DNA from: Ramazzottius varieornatus
Taxonomy: Eukaryota > Tardigrada > Eutardigrada > Parachela > Ramazzottiidae
Assembly: GCA_001949185.1 (NCBI GenBank)
Contig: BDGG01000015.1
Coordinates: 1,185,361 to 1,249,360, forward strand
Direction: 5' to 3'
Length of the DNA stretch: 64,000 bases
The position numbers and the translations under genes are program-made. The notes below the pieces were generated by a model. That model was not told the DNA's origin and searched no databases. It worked only from the letters and a program-made list of their open reading frames with translations. How positions within the stretch are numbered: position 1 is the first letter of the stretch; every line of letters begins with the position of its first letter. Of the stretch, positions 11,905-23,529 are shown piece after piece.

Positions 11905-13989
11905 ATGTACAAGTATCGTCGTTCGCAAAGTCCACAACGGCCATCGACAATCTGTTATACCGGTACCTCATCAAATTCGCCATCCCCTGACGACTCGCAC
12001 CCACATAGCCTCACAGGTAGTCCCTCGGCTCTCTCATCATCTGTTGCACTTGATTCTTTTGATCATCGGATATGTCGACCAGCTGACGAGTCCACCTCGG
12101 AAGGTTTTCCCACAATAGCCCTCCACAAGACCTCCTCTGAACTGTGTCAAGAACTGAAAAGCCGCTGGGCCGAAAGGGCTCATCCAAGTGCTCATGCGGT
12201 CCTGCCACTCTCCTTATCCTCAGACTCACTGCCGGTAAGCTTCAATAGTTTCGACGAGACGCTGTCGGCTTCCAGGCTGATAAAAGAAGAAGGCGATAAT
12301 GTCACCAAGGGTACGACCAGCTTTCCCACTGGACAACGGCCAAATACCCGCTGGAATACTCTACAAAGAAGAACGGCCAGCGAAGCAGACCTCGACGGGC
12401 TCGACGGCTTTCCGGCCGAAGAGGACATCGAAGAAGGAAGCGATCAAGCCAGCCATCTGGAAGATGGAACGGACGAAATGGGTAGGAAACGCCGGTGCTT
12501 GGTTTGTGAAGATGCAGCCAGTGGCTACCATTATGGTGAGACCTCCCTTTACGTCATTCTGTCCTCCGCCCCCCTTTTCCGACCAGTCTCATAACAATTT
12601 TTCTAACCTCAGCCCACAGCGAAACCACGATATTTTAGGTCCAAGTTTTGTTGCCTGAAGGATGGCTTCCTTTTTCTTGATTTTCCTGAATATCCTCCCA
12701 CGCGGGATGGAAAGCCGTGGGCTTGACGTCATAGACATTGTAGTTTTATCCTCGGGCCAAAACGGCGAAACAAATCCAGGACACATCAGTTAGATTTGTC
12801 GCTAGATACTAGTCTATCAGACCTTAGAACGGTGTTCGGGCACCACATTGTTGATCGAGTTGTGCTCTATCGGTGGCAGATGCCGACTTGGTCCCAGGGT
12901 AAATCCTCTCCCGAGTTGACAACGAAAGTATTCCGCAGAGTTGAAAAAAAATGTTTTGGGTCTATTTTTCGTAGAAGGTTTTTGACATCATATTACAAAA
13001 GGAAATTTGTATTTGCAGGCGTAAGTTCCTGCGAAGCCTGTAAAGCCTTCTTCAAGAGGACAATCCAAGGAAATATCGAGTATGCCTGTCCTGCAGTCGG
13101 CGACTGTCCCATCAGTAAGAAAAGCCGCAAAGCCTGCCAAGCTTGTCGCTACAAGAAATGTCTACGCGTGGGAATGTTAAAAGAAGGCGTCAGGTTGGAT
13201 CGGGTTCGCGGAGGCCGTCAAAAATACCGGAGGGCCAACAACGGCGATTCCATCTTGGTCCAGGCATCTCCTTACAGTCAGAGCTCCCTGTCATCTTCCC
13301 GAAAGCCTTCGACTCAAGAACTAAGTCAACTGCTGATTGCCCTCAATGCCTGCGAACCCGAAGCCATCTTAGCCAACATCACCGAGAGGTTGGATACACC
13401 GTTGCGATTACAGTCGGTACTGTGCGACTTGGCGGACCGCGACCTTGTGGGCATAATTGGCTGGGCCAAACAGATACCTGGTTTTCCCGACCTACCACTC
13501 AACGACCAGATGCATTTACTACAATCTACATGGTCGGAGATTGTCCTCTTCAGCTTGTGCTTTCGTTCGTTAGAAGCGGCACCACGGAGTTTACTCTTTA
13601 GTCAGGACTTTCAGGTCGATGAGGTAATGGCCAACGAGGCCGGCTTCGAGCTGGTCCACGCCAAAGCCTGCCGGCTGGTGGATGCATTGAGCGATTACCG
13701 GATAACACGCGAGGAATACGTCTTGATCAAGTGTATAATTTTGCTAAATGGCGGATGTGTGCTGGAGAGTACGGCAGCCAGGGACGCACTGCGTGATAAC
13801 ATTGTACAAGCGCTGCATCAGCTGGTCGAAGGTGCACCCCGTTCCAGCAACCTGTTGTTACTGCTGCCGCAGCTGCGACAGCTGGATGGGCTGGCCAAAC
13901 AATACTGGTTTATGATTAAGAATGAAGGCAGGATAACCATGCATAAATTATTTTTGGAAATGTTGGAATCGGCCCACCAGTTGACGTGA
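11905..13989 (+). CDS. ERR: Estrogen-related receptor (nuclear receptor NR3B)
   Basis: Two exons, 11905-12535 and 13019-13989, encode 533 residues. The DNA-binding domain spans about residues 198-265. It has the ERR P-box [18 protein letters not shown] and the signature extension [20 protein letters not shown], which lets ERRs bind half-sites (TCAAGGTCA) as monomers. The ligand-binding domain covers about 310-533 and ends [11 protein letters not shown], an intact AF-2 helix. The A/B region is about 195 residues, longer than in vertebrates, Ser/Thr-rich, with a LIKEEGD sumoylation-type motif. ERRs act constitutively with PGC-1-type coactivators on energy-metabolism genes. The intron splits the codon right after GYHY, inside the first zinc finger region. 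The first finger reads [10 protein letters not shown] where nearly all nuclear receptors have CxxCGD. The ATG at 11905 is the first in frame, but upstream coding exons are possible. Confidence 0.95.
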
Positions 13990-14796
13990 CGTCGAGAGCC
14001 ACCGGCCAGGGTTCGCTGCTGCCGCTGCTTGGCCATGGGTGATCGATGCAGAGTGAAGGGAATGCGCTTGCTCCTTCAGCCTATACCTGATACAGCACAA
14101 GTGAATTCGCCGGCTTTTGTATTTGTAGATTCTTTATCGCTGTATGTAGTCATTCTTGTTGAGAGATTATTATTTTAGCTTGTTATTGCTTTTACCGGTG
14201 AGTACTCGGGAGAGCCTTTTCAGGTTGAAGGGCCAGCTTGGATGTACTGTGCCGCGTTGCTGGCTGACGCTGATCTGGTCGTAGCACACAAATCGATCCG
14301 GATGCATTTTTTTCCGCTACTTCAACCTCTACCGTATTCTTTCATTTCAACCATACGCATAAACTGCCATTTCCTAGTTTGACAATGAGGGATTTAAAGT
14401 TTTGCGCGGTATCAGTTGTATACAGTTTTTCTAATTCATACCGGCATTTCATGCGTTGCGATCTCATTTGAAAAGATAAAATATTGTCACATGAAACCGA
14501 CAACTTCCGGTCAGATTCCTTCACTGCTTTATCCATAAGGGAAACTCCCAACAACCCCATGTACTATGAACTATGAACCGGCGACTCTCACCGTTTTAAT
14601 GCTGCGCATCCTTCGGTATAAAGCAGACAACGTCAAAATATTACAGCGTAAGAAATATAACGTCGGTACGTGCACAGTGGCTAAAGATAAAACAACAAAG
14701 TACAACAAAAGATGGTGCTAAAGTCCTAATATCACAAGTGCAAAGTACTGGAGAGGTAAAATTGATGCAGGAGTGGGAAATGCTGGGGGTAAAACG
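13990..14796. other. Convergent 3' flanks of ERR and MED7
   Basis: This is about 800 bp between two convergent genes with no supportable coding sequence. It probably contains the 3' untranslated regions of both. Confidence 0.5.
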
Positions 14797-15468
14797 TTAG
14801 GAAATATCACTGTCTAGATTTTCATCTTGGTCGACCCACTGGCAAAGCGCAGAGTCCAAGACCATCGGCTGGAGTGTTTTTCTCGACTGCGATAAAGTTT
14901 CGAAATACTTGGCTTTCAGGCCAGCAATGTCCCAGGTTAAGGAGGTTATCTGAGAAGGAGGAAGATTGACAGCTTCTGTGGAGGCGACAATGGCCGTGGC
15001 GTTGTGCAGCAGGGAGTTCAGCCGATCCGTCAGCTCCAGCGTCTGCCTTCTTTGCACTTCCAGCATGTTCCGCACCGCGTCCCTGGCTTGATGGACCCTG
15101 TACTCGTTCAAGAGATGCTGGAAATGGATAAACAACAGGTTGATATCCTCCAGCTTCTCGTTTCTTTTTGGAGAGCGCGGACACTTGACAAGGACGTCTA
15201 GTAGATCGAGGAAGGTGGCCAGGATGGAGTGGACTGCCTTCTTCAGTTCGCGCTTGCGGTCGAAGGACTGAGGGTATAACCGTCGGATGTTGATGCTTTC
15301 TAGTGGTCGAACGATATGGTCGTCGTTCCAGCTGGCAGCTCCAAAGACGCTGAAGGCTTCGCCTTTGGAAGGAACGGGGGGAGGTTGGGGAGCTTTGCCT
15401 TTACGGTAATTCTCGTCGGTGTGGCCGTTGATGTACTCAAAGGGAGGAAGAGGGAAAGAATAGGCCAT
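14797..15468 (-). CDS. MED7: Mediator complex subunit 7
   Basis: This intronless gene encodes 223 residues (human 233). The start MAYSFPLPPFEYINGHTDEN parallels the vertebrate PPPPMQYIKEYTDEN. The core follows: KAPQPPPVPSKG, then IVRPLESINIRRLYP, then the helical ILATFLDLLDVLVKCP and KLEDINLLFIHFQHLLNEYR-type segment, and HQARDAVRNMLEVQRRQTLE. The C-terminal tail is diverged. MED7 pairs with MED21 and MED31 to form the hinge of the Mediator middle module, which links activators to RNA polymerase II in the nucleus. An in-frame ATG at 15543 would add 25 residues (MSSTQLAELF...), which are not conserved, so I prefer 15468. The short ORF at 15755 is divergent from it, about 290 bp away. Confidence 0.93.
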   Translation of the reverse strand: MAYSFPLPPFEYINGHTDENYRKGKAPQPPPVPSKGEAFSVFGAASWNDDHIVRPLESINIRRLYPQSFDRKRELKKAVHSILATFLDLLDVLVKCPRSPKRNEKLEDINLLFIHFQHLLNEYRVHQARDAVRNMLEVQRRQTLELTDRLNSLLHNATAIVASTEAVNLPPSQITSLTWDIAGLKAKYFETLSQSRKTLQPMVLDSALCQWVDQDENLDSDIS

Positions 15469-15754
15469 GAAAACGGCATATGTACCACTTACGGCCACGT
15501 TCTGAAATGAAGGGAAAAGTTCCGCCAGTTGCGTTGAAGACACAGTAAAGGAAAGCCAGAGCGGCAGTAGAGCATAATTATGAGAAGCCTAAGACTTCAG
15601 ATAAAGGTTGACATCATTAGCAGAAGCAGCCATTTTGCATACATTGCAAGATCCCGAAAGATCTTACGATGAATAGCAAACTGACCGTACATCTGATTCG
15701 CCTTTCGTTCATCCTAAGCTCGAAGCGCTGGACCATACCTTAGCAGATACAGAC

Positions 15755-16060
15755 ATGGGGAACCAACTTACCAGGGCGACTTTCAACGAGGACGAACAAC
15801 GATATGGTCAAGCTGCCATCCGCGAGCTCATCTCTCCTGGGTCCATTCAATACGCTAGCAGCGAGGCTTGCTCGCTGCTTCCCCACGACGCTTTGAAAGA
15901 CTTCCCGTACACCGTTATGGCAAGACAGACAACCGAGATTCACAAGAAGCCGTACCTGTGGAGTGCGGGACAATGGAACTGGAAGATATTTTCAAGAAAA
16001 CTTCGACGTTTTTGTCATTTTGCTAGCGTGAACACTGCCGAAACTGCGATAACTGGCTGA
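15755..16060 (+). CDS. Short unrecognised ORF with N-myristoylation-like start (tentative)
   Basis: This 101-codon frame starts MGNQLTRATFNEDEQ. Gly2 followed by Asn and a Thr at position 6 fits the N-myristoylation consensus MGxxxS/T. I recognise no domain. The frame is head-to-head with MED7 at a distance typical of divergent promoters, which is the main reason to list it. The last third (from about residue 72) looks less protein-like, so the true exon may end earlier with further exons toward 16440. It could equally be a chance frame. Confidence 0.3.
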   Translation: MGNQLTRATFNEDEQRYGQAAIRELISPGSIQYASSEACSLLPHDALKDFPYTVMARQTTEIHKKPYLWSAGQWNWKIFSRKLRRFCHFASVNTAETAITG

Positions 16061-16819
16061 TAAGCCCAGCGAGATGATTTGACAATTATACACTCAGCCT
16101 TCGATTGATTTGTGTCAGATTCATGATCGCCTTCTTGAAGAAAGCGTGGGGTGCGACGTTCGTACACATCCCACTCTCAGATTCTCCTCTGCCCTCTCTG
16201 TCTCTGGCAGCTCTGCCCAAAGTAGACAAACAAAAACTCCAAATCACAATTCGCGAAGTCGCATGCATCTTTGACGGAGATTCTGTTTCGTTGAAGTTTC
16301 ATCATCGTCAAAGCTCTCCGCTGGACAAGCTGCCAGAAGCAAGCCACACGCCGCGCCATCACTCAGCTGACGTCAAGAAGCATCTTTGGTTGTTGCCGAC
16401 ATCACCGACTCATTCCACTGCCTTCTGCTTCTAATCAAAGCCCAGTGAACAAGTCTTCTGCTGAAGAGTGCCAATGATGATGGCCCAAGGCACTGTAGGT
16501 GGCTGTTATTTATTTCCGTGCGAGACCGAGGACGGCTTGTCCGAGAGCGGCGCCAGTTTTACAAGCTAGGTAAGCTTGCTTTTTGTCAAGTGGCGCATGT
16601 GTTGTTTCCATCACGGCAAAGGTGGGCTGTGATGGCGAATACGCACTCTCTTGTGATCTGATTGCATCTTGAAAGAAAGAGGTCGGTCCATAACTCGATG
16701 TATGATTGCAGATCTGCGAGTGAAATGTGAATGCCAACCAAGTCGTTTGCTCAATGTATAACATGGTCGTTTAAGTGCTGGAATTAAATGTCGTAAAGGC
16801 GTTTTGTCCTCTCATTCTG
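16061..16819. other. Region upstream of the ARHGEF10-like gene
   Basis: A plus-strand frame at 16105-16434 and minus-strand frames here resemble nothing I know. The region may hold later exons of the 15755 ORF and the ARHGEF10-like promoter or 5' untranslated region. Confidence 0.35.
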
Positions 16820-19800
16820 ATGGACGTGAACTCGCAACCGTTATCAGCTGATACTTTGGACCATTCCCTTCCACCAGCATCTGTGATAGACGAAGTCATT
16901 CATGTGCAAGACCATCCCGCATTGGAATTACAATCGAGTAAGGATCCCGTCGATTCTCTGCCAGAAGTTGAAGTTGTTTACCAGGATTTGGTCTTGATCG
17001 GCAGTCCGCTCGTTACACTCGAAAGTATTGGGACTGTTTTGGACGATACCCAAGAACAGAAGGAAAGCTGTAAGAGTGATACTTTCAAATTCGTCTGACT
17101 TTTCGGAATATTCTTCCCATAATCTACGCACTTTCGCTTTATAGATCGGAGTTCGTCTTCCCTGTCGACCAAGTCGGAGGAGAGCGGAGATAAGTCTTCA
17201 ATTTTCCGTTACGAAGAGGAATTGGACTCGTTGTCGTTATGTTCCTCCATCTCGGTGGATAAAGAAGAGACTGTGGTGGAAGAGCGGGTCGATGCGGAGG
17301 AAGAAGAACAAGAGCACATTACACCGCTGGACGAATTCACCCCAACCAAGCCCATCTTGTTGCCAGATTCAAAATCGTCTCCGCAAGACAATCATCTTCC
17401 AAATGACCCAATGAAAGAGGTCTTCCAGCGATCGCCGGAAGTCTGTGTGGAGAGAGTGGAGATAACGCCCGAGACGGACAAATTCCGACGGCAGAGTTTA
17501 CGGAGCTCCATACTGAAACGTCTGACGATATCATGGAAACGCGAATATGACTTTCAGCTGGAAGCTGATAAGCTATTCGCCGAAGAAGGTGAGAGAAATT
17601 TCCTGTCAAAAGGCCATTCATTGAACATCCGGGTTGAACTGGCGCCGTTTGTCGGGGTTCACAGTAGGATTTGTAGGGACCGCGGTGACGGCTTGCGCGA
17701 GTTAAGCTGTGTTATCCTTAATGGCCGTGTAGGTGAGAGACGGCAAAGTTCTCCGATTACGTCGGTCGGTAACGATATCTTTTCAAGTGCTTGTTGGCTA
17801 TGTGGTTCTGTTTCTCATCATATCACAGTGCCATGCTTGACTCGATAATATTTTGGTCCGTAATGTCTTTTGTATCGAGGCATGAATGTTGTAAAGGGCC
17901 TATCAATGCTTGGACTGGCACGAATCGAGCGAGACCAAGGAAGAAGAAAATAGAGGAAAGCACCGTGTTCAAAACTGGTTTGGATATTTTTCTCTTTCTG
18001 TGGCGGTAAACTTGACGGCGAAATTCATTTCATACATGTAGGGGAGGGCTGCAAAAAGGCAGTGTCGGCTGGCAATGACGCTATTTGTTTGACCAAGAAC
18101 AAATTTATGACTTTTTCACGCCTGTAAAATCTTATCGTAAAAATAGGCAGCAGCAAGTGGGACATAAGCATATTATCGCCATGTATTACTCCCCCAGTCA
18201 AGCCTTGTGTTTGCGCAACACGCATGTGACAGAGTCCAGTTTTTCGTCAGACAAAGAAAAGTTTTGCAATATCCTGAAAATATCTCGAAGAGCGTTAATC
18301 AAAGGTTCTCAAGTCCCGGGAATAGTTTCGGAACTTATCGTTTCTGATCTTTGCTGTCAAATGTTGAAAGGATTGTAATGGGATTATGAGAGAATGCTGC
18401 CGCTGCTTCAGGCCTCGTTGAGGCGAGTGAAGACTTCTCAGCGACGTAACAGTCACATTCGGCCTGTTTCAGAAGTAGGCTATCCCGACGAATGCGTGCT
18501 GATCGGGACTATCGGACCTCCACTACGACTGCCGCCTGTCAGGACCGAACTGCGCCAAGATGAAGTTAGTGAATTAATGACCGTTGCATTTTTGTCTGTT
18601 CGAAGCTCTGCGCCAAACTGTTCCGCCCCGTTTGGAAAACCATTCTAATTATTATCCCTTCTGTTGATGATGACAGGTTGTTCGACGGCACATTCTCTCC
18701 TCCATCATCGAAAGTGAAAATTCCTACGTCGAGTCGCTGTACAGGCTCGTAAAGGTCGGTCATTACAGTTGCAATTACAGTTATTTTGTTGTCTGTCTTT
18801 TTCTCGTCGGAGATCTATGCAAAGAAGGTCTTTGTTTGTAGGAGTATCAAGAGCCGCTCAAGTCAGCGTCTCCGCCCATTCTGCGGCCGGAAAAGATTGA
18901 CGTTATCCTGTTCAAGATCCCGCAGATCCTGCAGTTGCACCTGATGCTACGCTCAGCGTTGAAAGACCTCTTTGACAATTGGAAGAACGAGAACTTGTAC
19001 GAGCTGGGGAACATCTTTGTCAATGTAGTAAGTAACACCCGGAAGGATAATCAGTTAGGTGTCGAAGTGAATGATGTGGATTTTCTTTGGCAGTTCTCCA
19101 AATCGTACGTAGGAGAAGTCTATGCTGCTTACGTCTGCAATTTCGATATCGCATTAGAGACGGCCAAGAAAGCAGCACAAAAGTTGCCGGCCTTTGCTGA
19201 CTTTCTGCGGGTGAGTTGTTCATATTTGCTGTGACCGAATAAATTCATCGTATTTGGTGAACTTTGACGGATGTTGCGAAGACTGACGGAGGGGTTTTTT
19301 GCTTTTTCAGACGAAGCAGGAAATCAGCAAAGATCGCCTTCCACTCTTCGGACTTCTCGTCAAACCTGTCCAAAGGTTCCCGCAGTTCATCCTACTCCTT
19401 CAGGTACAGAATGCACCTTATCGCACACCTGCATACACCGGCATTACAACAAATGTGGAGTATGCTGTATGCAGAGTCGTAAAACAGAGACTCTTGACGT
19501 CGCTCGTACGCCCGGTTGATTATGTGAGACGATTGCCTATTCAGATTTTTCTGATCATCGATTAATTGAAATTAGCATATCAATCTGGAATATTTGTATA
19601 GGTTTGCTTTCGTGGGTGATTATAAGTGTTTTGACAGTTTGCGCCATTTGTAGGATTTGCTCAAGCATACATCGTCGGATAAGGCCGATCGGATCTCATT
19701 ACAGCTGGCTCTAACGCATCTGGAGACGTTAACGGACTCATTAAACGAGCGAAAACGTGAAAACGAACAAACACAGAAGGCGCTTGAAGTGCTCAAGTGG

Positions 19801-22800
19801 GCCAAAATTCCAGCCAGCCATCGTAATTCAACAAGTGGCGGCGGCAGTGCCGACGCATCAGACGACATTACTCGCCGCGTCATTGCGGAGGACGACTTCA
19901 GCGAGCTGGTGCGTTCCTACATTGGCTAGGAAGGGACATTAATCACCTCGACCATTCCGTGTAATGAATGATGTGTGCTTTGTCTGCCGAGTGACAGTCT
20001 GTTGTGTAATGTCGTTTAGGAGCTGACATCGGCTGGCGGCTTGATACAAATGAAACAACGACGCTTGTTCCTCCTCAACGACTTGTTAATTTGCGCAACC
20101 CACCAGTATGTCAAAGGCACTGCTGCTTAAATATTTACCTAAAGTTTGGCTAACCTGAAGCTGTCCTAGACTCGACCGACAGGACCGCTACAGTCCGCTA
20201 TGGATCGTTAATGTGGCCGACGTTACTGTCATCGATGAGAAGCCCCTCAAATTCCTGGGCTATCAGGTCACACCCGCTCATTCGTCAGTGCCCAACGAAT
20301 TATCCAAGACAGAAAGTTCCACCTTCAAACCTTCAGGTACTAAGCTACACATTCCATTCTTTAGAGCTTTTTGCTGGATGAGGCCGACACAGACAAACTA
20401 CGGTGACGTTTCATGCACCTGCATACAAGGGCGCCGTAAAAGGTTCACGGGTCGATGTATGCAGGTGTACGATTGGATGGACGTCTTTTTTGTCGAGTTT
20501 TCCTGTTGTGCCTCACAGACAGGTACACCGATCGTTTCATCTATATATGTATCATTTTATAGACACAATAACGACGCTGTATCAGGAAATGGGCGATATG
20601 AGACAAGACTACGAGTCGATGAAGAGGGTCTTTGACATTGTCGAAAGTATGAAGTTTGAGTACGCGGTAAGTTATCGTCTTCGTAAGTGAATTGTTGTGA
20701 TTTGTCTATGACTCTAAAGTGAATCAATAGCAATGTTGTTTTTTTTAGGATTTAAGGCTGTCGAAGTTGAGAAATATCTTAGCGGATATTCAGTCGACCA
20801 TTCAAGCTAAAATGGAGGAAGCCGCTCGGACGGATGACTGCACTTTTCAACTGCTGGTACCCATCGGTCGCTCAAAGTAGGTTTATCTGACTTTTTTAAT
20901 ATGGTACCACCTGCAGTGAAGACTGTCTCGTCACGAGTAATTAACTTTAACCATTTGAGCAGAACGCAAAAAAGCCGCATTGTGCTACAAGCCGGCAAGC
21001 ACAAGGAAAAGGTCATGTGGATTATCTTGTTACATCTCTCAAAACTAGTCCATGGTAGGCTTCGTCAGTCATCGTTATGACCTTCTTCTGGCTAATAACT
21101 CCATAACCGTTTTACATTAGTTAGCGTCCTTGTGTTTCCTAGATAAGAGACTGAATCCCTCATGGGATGATCCCGAAGTCCGTGGCATCAACAGTCCTCT
21201 CTTCTTCATTTCCAGAGCTCTTCACTGCCAAACATCGCCAAAGAAATTCACGGTAAACTCTAATCTCATTTGGCTGCAGTCACAACCTAGGGCCGAACGT
21301 TTAATTACCAGCCGCTAATATTGCACCCTGGTCAATTTGACTATGATACACTAGAACGCCAATCAGCTAGGCTTGAGTTACACTCTTTATTTCACATCGA
21401 AATCGTACCGCAAAGAACGATCCAAGCGATTTAAATTCTCTGGTAGATAAGACAGGCAGACAGACAGACGAAAATTTGGGATAACAGAGACAAGAAAGGT
21501 GAGCACTTGTGAATAATCGGTGAATATTGCTGGCTTTGCTTAACTGACGGTACAAGGGGTTTTTGCTGATAAAGAATGTCAAATTGATTTGTTGTTGCAG
21601 TACCGTTGCGGTTGCTACTACTTTCTGTCCAAGAAAGAGGAGGTGCCCTCAGGCAAGAAAGGCAGCAGGACGGACGGGCTGGTGTACCTATGCAGCAGCG
21701 ACGGCAGCAACTCCAGAGTCAGTATTTTGTCCATCGAGGCCATCAAGAGCATTTCGGCCTCTTGTCAAGACCTTGCAGACACTCGGTCCGTCGAGCTAAT
21801 GAGCATCAACCTAGGCCAAAGCGAGGTTAGTTCCTGTGAATGGATTCCGGGTGCTTATGAGAGTGAGGTGGTGGAGGGCAGTGTCAGTGCTTCGCTGGCA
21901 CATGACACGGTGTGGATCGGGACGGAAGGCGCCTCGGTCATGATCTTCTCGGCTTCCTGCAAAGTGATCTCCCTGGGCTCCTTCCGAGTTGGCGGCCCTG
22001 TCAGACGTATTCTCTTCAACTGTGATAAGGTCTATGTAGCGACGGCTAGCTGTCATGTCCATGTGTATAAACGGGCTGTCGATGACTTTTGGGACTTGAG
22101 CTCCAGCAGTGTCATACAGTGTGCCCCACAAGGGACCTTGACTACGGCGGAAATGCTACCCAATAAGATCCTCTGTGCCGTCGACAAGCACATTCACGTT
22201 CTGCAGTGCTCCGATGACACCGTACTGGTAAGTTTGACTGTGTTCCGCAGTATGATCATTGACTGTCATACATATATAGCAGTTGAACATGCAGGAAGAG
22301 CATCAAGCGAAGATGGCCTTGGTCGGTGCCATTGACAAGCTGGCCCGTTGTGGATCGGGCTTGTGGGTCTCCTACAAGGACAGTTCCATTCTCAGTCTCT
22401 TCCACCTGGAGACGTTCAAGCATCTGCAAGATATCAACATTGCTTCCAACATCAACCGCCTCCTTGCAGAACGAGAGTGGGATAGATCCGCCGGAAGCAT
22501 CTTCGCCACCAGGTAACTTCCAAGTATGCTCTCCTTTATGGCTTCCTACGGTGACGTGACTTGCCCACTGTGTGTTGTAGCTTGCTGGCCTTCCGAGGCT
22601 CCCTGTGGGTCGGGACAAATGTCGGCCTGATCGTTCGAGTCGCCCTCCCCAAACTAGAAGGTAACTTAGGGCCTCCTACTGCACTTGGCTGTCGCTGAGC
22701 GTTCGTTGCAGCTAATATACGTTCACTGCCAAGATGAAGCATAAGGCTGTCCTTTACTTCAGGTGTGCCCATCACGCTGAGTCGCCCTTCCGTTTCCTTT

Positions 22801-23529
22801 CACTCGCACAGCGGCTCGGCCAACCTCCTCCTCGTTCTCCAGCCACGCACAATCAGCCGCAAGCTTGCAGTTGGCCAACCAAGCCCCTCTCAAGGCGACT
22901 TTGTCGATAGTGCCTACTCTTCCTTCAGTGGCAAGAGAGGCGGCAACCAGCTCATCATGCAGATGTGGACCGACGATTCGCCCGACATTTACGGTCTATA
23001 CGACGCTCTGATGGGCGGCAGTTGCAGCTCGCAAGAGTCGCTGGCCAAGGAGCAAGTGCGCCTCCAAGCTCGTCGACGCCGCAGTCTTCCCCTCTTGCCG
23101 CTGGACGCCGACTTTCACCCGCCAAGTGCACGACCCATGTCCTTCATCCCAACACCCGACCAAAGCTCAGTCATCTCACGCAACAGTAGCATTCGACCCA
23201 TATCCATGCTCCACAATGGAGCCGGCTCAGGTCACGCAGACTGGTTACCGTACTTGCCTTCCTCCAAGCTCAGCTCCAAGGATAGCGATTACTTGGACAC
23301 GTGTAGTAGGACGACGGCCTATAGTGATGACAAGTCGGAGGCGCCCTCCAACAAGCCCAAGTTTGTCAAGAGCGATAGAAGTAAGTCACGTCCAACGACC
23401 AGTGCTTGGTGGCACTCAACCCTCATTGTCCTCAGTGCCGGCTCCGGCTACCACAACTGGAGGGGAAATGCTAACTGTGCCAATGATAACGCTAGTCTAT
23501 GCCTTCTCGGATGGGAAGTCAAGATTTAG
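16820..23529 (+). CDS. ARHGEF10: Rho guanine nucleotide exchange factor, ARHGEF10/10L family
   Basis: Nineteen exons in consistent phase give 1351 residues (human ARHGEF10 1369): 16820-17069, 17145-17588, 18042-18123, 18393-18564, 18677-18754, 18842-19027, 19094-19210, 19311-19403, 19654-19908, 20020-20105, 20170-20336, 20563-20666, 20749-20876, 20963-21054, 21143-21252, 21601-22227, 22295-22512, 22581-22660 and 22763-23529. An acidic, disordered N-terminus (about 1-300) precedes the DH domain (about 317-520; IIESENSYVESLYRLVKEY and LLVKPVQRFPQFILLLQDLL). A split PH-like domain follows (about 560-790; RRLFLLNDLLICAT), then a C-terminal beta-propeller (RGSLWVGTNVGLIVRVALPK, RPSVSFHSHSG, and the end AGSGYHNWRG...LLGWEVKI). 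The family activates RhoA/B. Exon 3 and the acceptor at 18393 are the weakest calls. A 55-bp GT-AG segment at 23381-23435 may be alternatively spliced. Confidence 0.9.

Noticed and set aside
12796-13018. Open frame extending the second ERR exon upstream through the intron
   Set aside because: The conserved join [13 protein letters not shown] requires splicing at 12535/13019, so the open intron segment is coincidental.
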